NCBI GenBank assembly: GCA_964036045.1
Contig: OZ038398.1
Coordinates: forward strand, 28,636,309-28,700,308
Source: Eutreptiella sp. 'Long Island Sound 2002'
Taxonomy: Eukaryota > Euglenozoa > Euglenophyceae > Eutreptiales > Eutreptiaceae
Direction: 5' to 3'
Length of the DNA stretch: 64,000 bases
The notes under the pieces were generated by a model. That model saw only the letters and a list, made by a program, of their open reading frames with translations. It made no database searches and was not told the origin of the DNA. Numbering within the stretch: the first letter of the stretch is position 1; every line of letters starts with the position of its first letter. A program made the position numbers and the translations under genes. Positions 56,000 through 64,000 of the stretch are shown here, piece after piece.

Positions 56000-58900
56000 C
56001 TTCAGGGCTGGGGGGGGGGGGGTAGACCCCGCCCCCCCCCCCCCGCAGGAGATGCTGAGTTGTTAGCAAAACTCTGCCCCTGTGTCCATGTATTTGCACG
56101 TGCATCTTTGCTCAGGCCTTTGCTTGTGCTTCTCGGTTCCTCTACATCAACCTCTATCTGTGCTATTTCTGCCTCCAAGCAATTCAATTTTGTCTCTAAG
56201 AAAGCCATCAATGTGCGTTTGTGCACAGTGTGTACCCTGGCCTACCCCGGCCAATCTGGCTTGAGCAACGCCGCAGGTCGTGGGACAGTGAAGAAGATCA
56301 AGTGTCCAGTTGTTCACGTTTGGAACACAGCAACGGGTTGGAGGCAATCGGATTGGAAGCAAGCATGACACAAGAATCTGTAGAGGGAAATGTTTAGCAG
56401 CATAGGACGAGGTCCCATGGTCCAATGTTCATTTATAAGGATGGGTGCATCAGACTAGCACAGGCACATTACTAACAGCTGGATGCAAATGTTTACGACA
56501 ATCTCATCCGAAACAAAGCAATCCAGACCAATATGAATTCATCAGGGCTGTCCCCTGTCCTATCCGCAAACACCAATGGAACTTGGAACCTGCAGCAGAC
56601 GACGATTATTGTGTGTATGCCCTAAATGCCCAAAATTGCCATATTTGTTTTCAGCCATGAAAAAAATTGGTGCACAAATGGTGCACCCCCTTGACTGATC
56701 CTGAGGAGCTTTGGAAAGGCCCTGCGCACGAAGTATGACACCATAAGACTTAGCACATGCAATTGTGCGTCAGCAGCTGGATGCCAGAGCCAACTTATTG
56801 TCCCAACACAGTGGGCTTATAACACCTGATAGAAACACCTCACCAACGTGGGTGATACTGTGGGAGCAAATCCGAACCAGGTCAATCTATCAGTCAATAA
56901 TGCTGCGCGAATACTGGGAACAATTCGAAGAATGCAATAACAAAATTTACCCAGGACGGCTCTGGACATACACTGGACATTCTTCCACGTTGACATGGTC
57001 TCCATCTCGTGTGAGATGTTGAGGCTGCGTTTTGTGTATACACAGCCCCTGTGCGAATTGTGGGGTCCTTGGCAACGGATGACTTTTTTTTGGGGGGGGT
57101 GGGGGGGCAAGAGGATGCTGCCCGTGCCGGATCGCACTGGAGCAAACTGTGGTTTCTGGACCTGGAAAGCGGTGAAAATACCATGATGCACCCGACAATT
57201 GGTGCAGCAGGCAGGTCGTTTCCGGGTCTTTTGTCCCATGGATGGTGTTACATCATCTGATTTGGATTCCTGATCAAGGCGCAGTCATTTTTGGAAAGGG
57301 GGGCTGCTGCATTTATTTTTTTGCACACATCTCTATTCCGCCCCATGCCCCGGTTCCCTCATCATTAACCTGTGGTATTTTGCCAAGATGCTCTCGCCTG
57401 CCAGGTATTTTCCCTCTTCTGGCTCAATTGTCAATAGGAGGGTGCCAATGGGAGCTTTTGTTGAAGGGTCCGCTCCTTCTTGGGGCAATTTGTGTCAACG
57501 GTCAAAAGCTTACAGTTTGCATGATTGGTACCACACTCCATGCACCGTGTCGCATCACCCAAATGGTAATGAATGCGTTGTTTCGATGGAAACTGGTGGT
57601 TCCAAGCACCTACTTCAGGGTTGGTTACTCCATCACAGACTGTGCAGAGTTGAGCTTTTGTGGCGCACAACCAGAGTCAAAGACTGACTGCATGCGCCGC
57701 CACCCTTCTAGAAAGGGACCCATCAACTGCAAAGGTCACTGTAGCACAATCATGCCCATACCGCCAACTCTTCAGCCACACGTGCACACACCACAATCAC
57801 ACACACACACACACATACATACACAACACACATGCACACAAAAGCCTACACTTAGCAGAGGAGCAGAAGGAGGTGTGGCCAATGTCGGCACCACTCGACA
57901 TCCCCATAGTGCCCAACAGCCCACCCCTGAGGACCTTCCCCATCTAGGAATTGTGGTGGGACCCCTCTCCCCATAGTCTCCTTCGCTTGCACCCGGTCTG
58001 TCGCCCCCCGGGGGGTGTTATTCTGACCCCGGCTCCACGCCCAGTCCTTGGTAGCCCCCCCAGGGGTGTTACTGACACATTTGTGGCTATGACCCCAGGC
58101 CTGCAGGGGACTGACCAAGGGGCATGTATTCGAGGGCCTCCGTCACCTCCGGTTGGCACCCCAGCCCCATCCCCGCAAACCCACCCGGGTACACCTGATT
58201 TTGTTGGTGTGTCGCAGAATGAAGTCACCGGGACGGCCCCAACGCCCACCCAAGGAGCTGATATGACATGTCGACCTGGGACCCTGCCACGTGCAACATG
58301 GCCACAAATAGGTCCTGAAAGCGGATTGCTCGCCTGTGGTTCGTGGTTGTGCGCCGGGGCTAATGCAACCACACGTATCTGTGCGGCAGCGCATACCGGA
58401 TGACCCACACCAGGTGCTGCTGGGACGTCCACCAAAAGCATGTACACACACAAACAGACACAAACACACAAAAACACGCCCACATGCACAGGCACAGGGA
58501 CAGGCACACCCACCCACACCCACCCACCCACCCACCCACACACACACCTGCACATTACCACTAGTAGCCCATTTTTGAACGGTAAAGGCACACCAACCCC
58601 GTCCCCGTTCCTGTGTATCACCAATATAATCCCTTGCACACCCGTCACATCCATCACACTTCAACAACACCCCTGCCCATTAACACCAACCCATCTGGTA
58701 AGCGTTTTGTGTTGCCAATATCTGGCTAATTGTTTGCGATACTGAGGCAGTAGGCTGTATTTTGCCGTGTTGCATGCCTCTGGTGGACAGAAGACTGTGC
58801 AGAGGGGATGCGCGTGATGTCCTCACCCAAGGACGAAACAACTATCCAATGCGGCAGTATTGTGTTGCAAGACTCTGCTTGAAGACTGGAAGCGTGCAGT

Positions 58901-59370
58901 GGCCTACAATTGCCCCTGGGACCCTTTGTTCAAGTTACGCTCAGGTCCCAAAGAATGACTGACGGGGGGTGCAGCTGAGCTGAGCATCAGTTTAGCAGGT
59001 GTGCAACCGAACACAACTGATCGCTCTGGAGACATCTTTGCTGGTCATGAGGCTTGATCTTTGTGATAAGGTATGACTTGAGTAGTGGAAACAAGGCAAA
59101 CAGCCAGAACCCAGCTTGAACCTACATCCAACGAACTGTCAAGAAACCACAAAAAAGCAAGTGGCCTCTGATGATGAGACTAAAATTGGGACCGACATGC
59201 TTTACACACCGAGAAATACACTTACGGGTGGTGCACAAGGCATACATTGGACAGGGGAGTGGGGTGGATGTGCACATGCTGCTTCACCACCAATGCCAAA
59301 AGCATGGCGTGGGTTGCCGGCGCTGTTCCCCCAACTCTACATCTTCGCTGCACAGACACACCAAGGGCTC
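56000..59370. other. Repeat- and microsatellite-rich stretch, no confident gene
   Basis: Contains G/C tracts (56010-56045), CA microsatellites (57797-57835, 58440-58555) and short coding-like frames. One minus frame at 57670-57431 has two Cys pairs (LCTVCDG, RCMECG) that could be zinc-binding. No complete gene model can be supported. Confidence 0.35.
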
Positions 59371-59376
59371 AGCCTG

Positions 59377-60831
59377 TCAATTATCCTTCTTTCCTGGCTT
59401 CCTCCTCAAGGGGCTTACGGGGGGCTTCCTCTTGCCCAGCCCTGGCACCTGCACAGGCCCCTTTTTCATGTGCCAGAACCCGGGCACCTTGTTTCCCCCG
59501 TTGTCAGCGCCGTCCTCCGGCCCATCCCCCCCTCCACCTGCGGCCTGCAACGGCGCGCTATTGGATCCCTTTGCCACTCCCTCACGCTTCCCAACTTCCA
59601 AGCCTTCAACCGGGATCTGCTTCCCCTTGAAGCCCCCAGCACCGTCCACGGGGCTCACTGGGGGTCGCCTCTTCGCCTTTGGTGGGGTGCCAGACTGCCG
59701 GACTGCCGGACTGCCAGACCCCTTTCGCCCCCCTTCGGGGCTGCCAGAGCCCTTTCTCCTGGCAAACCCTGGGCCACCTCCATCCACCGGGCTGTCAGGG
59801 ACCCGGAGAGGTGAGTTCGACTTGGACGCTGGGGACTGGTATCGGAAATTGTGTTCATGCGATTCTACAAACGCCGGAAACCGTTCAGAAACTGTGGTCG
59901 CCTGCAAACACGTGAAATGCAGACTGTGCAACCGGCCGTGGATGTGAGAGGCTGTCAGTGGGTATGGGTGGATGTGGACGGATGTGACGAGACAGTGGTG
60001 GATGTCGGTTAACATGGATGGATGTAACTGAGTATGGGTGGATGTGGATGGGAACGCATTGGCGAGCAGGCGTGGATGTTCAGGAATGTGGGTGCATAGA
60101 GGTGGATGTGATTGAAGCCACCAACCATACAACCTCTTGGCAGGGTGCACCCTTCACTACCAAATCACCCTCGGGGCAGATTGTATACTCTGCCGCCACC
60201 AACGGTTGACCGAGAGCCATTCGGGATTGACTGACAACTCCTTGAGGTCCAGGAGTGTCAATGCCAATGGGCCATGTTTGTTTTCTCTTATGCTTTGTAC
60301 ACCGTCTTGCTGGATGCCGAGGCGGGATCAATCTGGGTGGCCCCTTCAGGCCTGGCTGAGAATCTTTTTGCATGTGGCTGGCAGTATTTGTATGGCATGG
60401 CAGCTGTTGACATCAAGCTGGAACCTTTGTGCTGGACACCCTGTGGCACCCCACAGACGGTAGACAGTGCGGTTGACCTAACCCAGGCAGGAAAAGATGT
60501 GACAGGTCAGCAGCATGCCACTGGGGCACCCCCCCCCCCCCTCGGTGGATTAAAACAGATATCATTCGGGGCCTCCGGCAAGTACACTCGATCCGAGTGC
60601 ACGTGAATGAAAACCAATGGTCCAGGCATCAAGACACTTACTGTAATCATAGCCTGCTAAGTGACGATGGTCAGGCTGGCAGTCCAAGCACGCACGGTCC
60701 TTGCTGTTGCGTACGACCCGTTGCTGGTCTGTCATGGTCAGTGGGAGGTAGCACACCATGTTCCAGCTCTGATGAGGGCGGACACCCTGAGTGTAGTGTG
60801 TGCGTGGTGCAACTATTTGCCCCTGGTGATA
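59377..60831 (-). other. Putative multi-exon gene
   Basis: The best exon is 60831-60642: it follows CACTTCAGTCAG, reads YHQGQIVAPRTHYTQGVRP then VVRNSKDRACLDCQPDHRHL and ends at a strong donor GTAAGT. Downstream frames include KGSSLMSTAAMPYKYCQPHA (about 60430-60370) and a long 3' segment (59850-59377) that is Ser/Pro/Gly/Lys-rich with repeated RRPPVSP and RKPPVSP, ending PGKKDN. The disordered tail could belong to a nuclear or cytoskeletal protein. I cannot name it, and the joins between segments are unproven. Confidence 0.35.
59950..60112. repeat. GTGGATGT minisatellite-like stretch
   Basis: Irregular repeats of GGTGGATGTG, GGATGTGACG and similar; adjacent to, and partly overlapping frames of, the putative minus-strand gene. 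Confidence 0.7.
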
Positions 60832-61242
60832 CTGACTGAAGTGAGCATAGAGGGTGCACTGGCACGAGAGCTTGGAATGGGTAATTCGAACCTTGGATAG
60901 GGCATTTGACCACGGATGTGCTTTCTTAGGCAGTGGGGCTCTTTTGGTGTCATGGGATGCGTGGTGCCTTTGTTGGATTTCTCCAACAATGATGCCATCA
61001 TGAGAGCATGGGTGCAGGGGTGCTTGAGGTCAGAATGACGCTCCTCATCAGGAGTCATATGGAGGGGCTGAGGGGGTGACTTGCATGAGTGTGTGTATGT
61101 TTGCAGTTCCAAGTATCTGTGATGCATAGACACATTCACTACCTTGCATGTGGTCCATGGGAACATGTACCTGCAAATGGCTGGGATGCACATGCACCCT
61201 CAAATTGTGATGACACTGACGTTGTGGGTGATGAAGGGGAGG

Positions 61243-61340
61243 TGTGTAAACCATCTTTTTTTTGCCGCAAACTGTCCATGTGTGACAAGTGTCAATTACC
61301 AAATTGCAAGGATGGCATTGGCGCACACACACACGTGACA
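61243..61340 (+). other. Cys-cluster segment, inverted partner of 63470-63540
   Basis: The plus strand reads CGKK-type residues then M-C-D-K-C-Q-L-P-N-C-K-D. The reverse complement of 63470-63540 reads MCDKCELQYCTDCIDTHTV then a stop, a CxxCx4CxxC zinc-binding pattern. DNA similarity spans about 60 bp. Such Cys clusters close some transposases (for example piggyBac-like), but that attribution is a guess. Confidence 0.4.
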
Positions 61341-61669
61341 AGATCATCCCAGTTGTGCACCCCACATGCTCAAATGCGCCTGTTAGCTCAACTGGTGCAT
61401 GCAAAGCTGCCCCATAGTATTCTGCATGTTATGTTGTGGACCATTGGGCGACTGTACTGGGCTCATGTGGAGGGCTTTTGGAGGGCTTTTTGGGGTTGAT
61501 CTCTGGACATAATCCAGAGGTATTTCACAGAGCAAGGATTCCCCTATACAGGCCTCAAAATGGTACCCACATTGTGGCAGAAACGGGAATTTCAAAGATC
61601 GCGGGACGCATCCACACGTTGCTAACTATGTAAAGGCCCAGGCTCGAGGGTCGTGACCAAGGGTCGTGC

Positions 61670-62712
61670 TCAATGGTGAGGAAGGCTGACATTTTGATGG
61701 CCGCCGACCAGATCACGTTCCCAAAGCTGGTCCGTTTCTAGACTCCCGTGGTCACTGTAGAACTGGCTCTGCAGCCGCTCAGTGTTACTCCTGTGTTGAA
61801 GGAGCACTCCCAACAGGTCCTCAGTTTGTCAGACATCTGCTGACTGCCGTCCACAGAACGCTAACCGCCATCAGTCACCGGCCACGCGTGGCCTATCCTG
61901 AACCCGCGCCCTGGGAGTGGGCCAGGCGGGAGGGTGGGGGCTGTGGGAACGACCCAGGAGTACAAGACATGCGGAATGCAGTGGTCAGGGCCCTGGCGCT
62001 GCCCTGGGCCACAAGACCCCCCAGCACATGCAGCCCTGCAGACCTTAGCCGTCCAGGGCCCGCAGTGGCTTAGGCCAGGGGTGCGCCGTGTAAAATTGCA
62101 ATCAAAGTACTGCAGGAAGTCGCTCTTGGGCTTTATAGGGGGTTGCAAGCGCTTCCTTTGCAACTTGGACCACGACATGCCGGCGAAGAAGGGGCGCTTT
62201 TTGGCAGCTTCAATGGAACATCGTTGTGCAGGAGTCTTTGTGAGGAAGCCTGAGGCAAAGGGGCACCAAAGGATTGGGATGTGCGCAAGGGGTCCAGGGG
62301 ACCAGTCCGGGGCAGGCCTGGCCTTGGCAGGGCTCCAGGTGGTCCTCACGAGGTCTGGGCATCGGTAGGGCCCCCGAAAACCAGCCACGGGGGGCGGGGC
62401 CCTCAGGACGAATCCCCACAATACAACACCACATGTGAACACACAGCGACCACATTAGGGGGCTCAACGGTGATGTTGCCCCGCATGTACTGAAATGGGT
62501 GGACGGCCCATGCACCACAACCGGCAGCATCTCATTAGGCTGCCAACCAACCCCACATGCCCCGAGGCTGGCCCTGGACCCAACCCATGGACAACAGCGG
62601 GCAATGCATGAGCAGCCTTGGTGTCCCGTACCTTGGATGATGTCTCTGGCTTCCTCAGTGATCGAACCAGGAAACTCGATCTCATCAGTTATGATCTTGT
62701 CTTGCAACTTCT
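61670..62712 (-). CDS. AGC/PKC-type protein kinase, 3' exons (partial)
   Basis: Three exons join in phase: 62712-62632 (after TTTGCATGCAG), 62249-62044 (after TGCCTCAG; intron 382 bp, donor GTACGG) and probably 61819-61670 (stop TGA). The first two encode the end of the kinase C-lobe and the AGC extension: DKIITDEIEFPGSITEEARD, then FLTKTPAQRCS, KKRPFFAGMSWSKL, RLQPPIKP and FDCNFTRRTP. This matches the PKC-like pattern I.hPFF..i.W..L..+.l.PP.kP....FD..FT. The usual RLG is RCS here. The last exon (LLQHRSNTERLQSQF) is a weaker assignment. ATP-binding and catalytic exons must lie upstream; none was found in 62.7-64.0 kb, which is largely repeats, so the gene either extends beyond the window or is broken. 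Confidence 0.75.
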
Positions 62713-63162
62713 CTGCATGCAAAGGAGTCGGAGAAGGACTCATAGGTATGTCTGGCAGAGCCAAGTTGGGGCAGGGGGTGATTGGGCCTTGGAGCTGCAG
62801 GGAGCCGCTTCTCAAAGGACAGGGCTCCAAGCCAGTCTCAGCAGGATGGGGTGTTGGGGGGTGGGGGGTTGTCAGCTGGTAATCCGGTTCAACGCCCTCA
62901 GTTGTGTTTTTGGAAGTGCCTCCGCACTGTGTGTGGTTGTAGGGAGGTGGGGAGGGGAGGAGTGCAATGATGTGGGCGACAGCGGAAGGCCTGCCTCACT
63001 GCTCATAAATTGCAGCGTGCTCACATGCACACTCAGACGGTGAAGTTGGAGGGTGCTCTCCACCACCACCAGGGAACCCCAGGGATGCACTTGACTCTGT
63101 CACCATGTGAGAGCATCTGGGGTGTTTGTTGTTGTTCATGGGTCACGGGTAATGCATTCCAT

Positions 63163-63300
63163 GGGGGAATCTTTGCACTGCGCGCGCACTGCGCGCTACT
63201 TTTAGACTATGTTCCCCCGGAAGAGCCCCCAAGCACACCCCTTGGAAACGCCCTTAGAATTAGGTGACCCAAACTGCCCCAGCTCAAGAAAGTTGCAAAC
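63163..63300 (+). repeat. Dispersed repeat family R2, copy 2
   Basis: Near-identical partner of 41647-41798. Confidence 0.9.
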
Positions 63301-63540
63301 CACCTTCCCTGAACATAACACACATCATGCACATCTGGAAAGGCCATGAACAGCGCATTGGTCGCCACCCTCAAGAACACACAACTGAATTTGTGGTCCA
63401 TTGTCAACTAAGTACACATTGAGAATACGCAACTTGTGTGCACAACATGACACAGTTGCAGAATCAAAGAAATGTCACACTGTGTGCGTGTCAATGCAAT
63501 CCGTACAATATTGCAATTCACACTTGTCACACATGGACAT

Positions 63541-63632
63541 GAGTCCCTAACCCCAACTCGAGGGGCCACGCCGGAGCGTGGATTGTGAGTCCCTAACCCC
63601 AACTCGAGGGGCCACACCGAAGCGTGGATTCA
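63541..63632 (+). repeat. 46-bp tandem duplication
   Basis: GAGTCCCTAACCCCAACTCG begins at 63541 and 63587; the second unit leads straight into the 172-bp satellite. Confidence 0.9.
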
Positions 63633-64000
63633 AAGATTGTCCCGGTTTCCTCAATAGCACCGGAAGGTTGGGGCCCAAAAGAGGGCGGAAATGCTACGTC
63701 ACCCCTGCATTCTCGGGGGTCCCCAAAAGAAGGGGAACGAAATCAGAAGTCAAAACCTACGCCAAGGGTCACCATGATGCACCACGCAACAAAGCGTGGA
63801 TTCAAAGATTGTCCCGGTTTCCTCAATAGCACCGGAAGGTTGGGGCCCAAAAGAGGGCGGAAATGCTACGTCACCCCTGCATTCTCGGGGGTCCCCAAAA
63901 GAAGGGGAACAAAATCAGAAGTCAAAACCTACGCCAAGGGTCACCATGATGCACCACGCAACAAAGCGTGGATTCAAAGATTGTCCCGGTTTCCTCAATA
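63622..64000 (+). repeat. 172-bp tandem satellite, cut by window end
   Basis: GCGTGGATTCAAAGATTGTC starts at 63622, 63794 and 63966 (period 172), with only one or two differences between full units, so the array is young. Related single pieces occur at 42008-42078 and 43575-43640. The array continues past the window edge. Confidence 0.95.

Noticed and set aside
59116-59947. Plus-strand Pro/Ser/Gly frames (232-258 aa)
   Set aside because: Antisense of the minus-strand Ser/Pro/Lys-rich exon, whose composition and stop position are more natural.

Overview
This window is nuclear DNA from a eukaryote with a large, repeat-rich genome. Spliceable GT-AG introns (a 1.8 kb one in the best gene), a tRNA-derived SINE, MITE-like and foldback elements, tyrosine-recombinase retrotransposons and several satellites all point that way. 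There are no bacterial-style operons. The enzyme-gene architecture and the abundance of tyrosine-recombinase retroelements fit an alga. My best guess is a green alga of prasinophyte grade, and I hold the species level with low confidence. Long C or G homopolymers are unusually frequent (18 C at 3719-3736, 14 C at 37308-37321).

Layout. 0-1.6 kb: unassigned coding-like segments. 1.58-5.37 kb (minus): an internally decayed tyrosine-recombinase (YR) retrotransposon with split direct repeats and the order gag-YR-RT. 5.4-6.35 kb: a gag-like remnant. 7.6-8.4 kb: a 195-bp satellite. 9.8-11.3 kb: trinucleotide arrays. 11.5-17.6 kb (minus): two putative, poorly resolved multi-exon genes. 17.69-19.59 kb: a 1.9 kb element with palindromic termini and a 9-bp target duplication, holding an inverted pair of SINE copies with a tRNA-like head. 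20.5-24.2 kb (plus): the best gene, a cysteine desulfurase fused to a TrmO/TsaA-type tRNA methyltransferase. 26.3-27.0 kb: a MITE with about 215-bp inverted repeats and an 8-bp duplication. 33.1-34.1 kb (minus): a polytopic membrane protein. 35.4-40.3 kb (minus): a nearly intact second YR retrotransposon with identical 128-bp repeats. 41-44.6 kb: minisatellite and dispersed repeats. 49.7-51.1 kb (minus): an exostosin-family glycosyltransferase. 55.7 kb: a SINE with a 15-bp target duplication. 59.4-60.8 kb (minus): coding-like exons. 61.7-62.7 kb (minus): the 3' end of an AGC/PKC-type protein kinase gene. 63.5-64 kb: a 172-bp satellite that runs off the window.

The host genes are unrelated singletons. 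Within the fusion protein the two halves meet in tRNA modification: cysteine desulfurases supply sulfur for tRNA thiolation and TrmO methylates t6A37. The two YR retrotransposons share one layout (A1-gag-YR-RT-B1-A2-spacer-B2) with YR upstream of RT, which differs from classical DIRS/Ngaro order. They are the main mobile-DNA story of the window.
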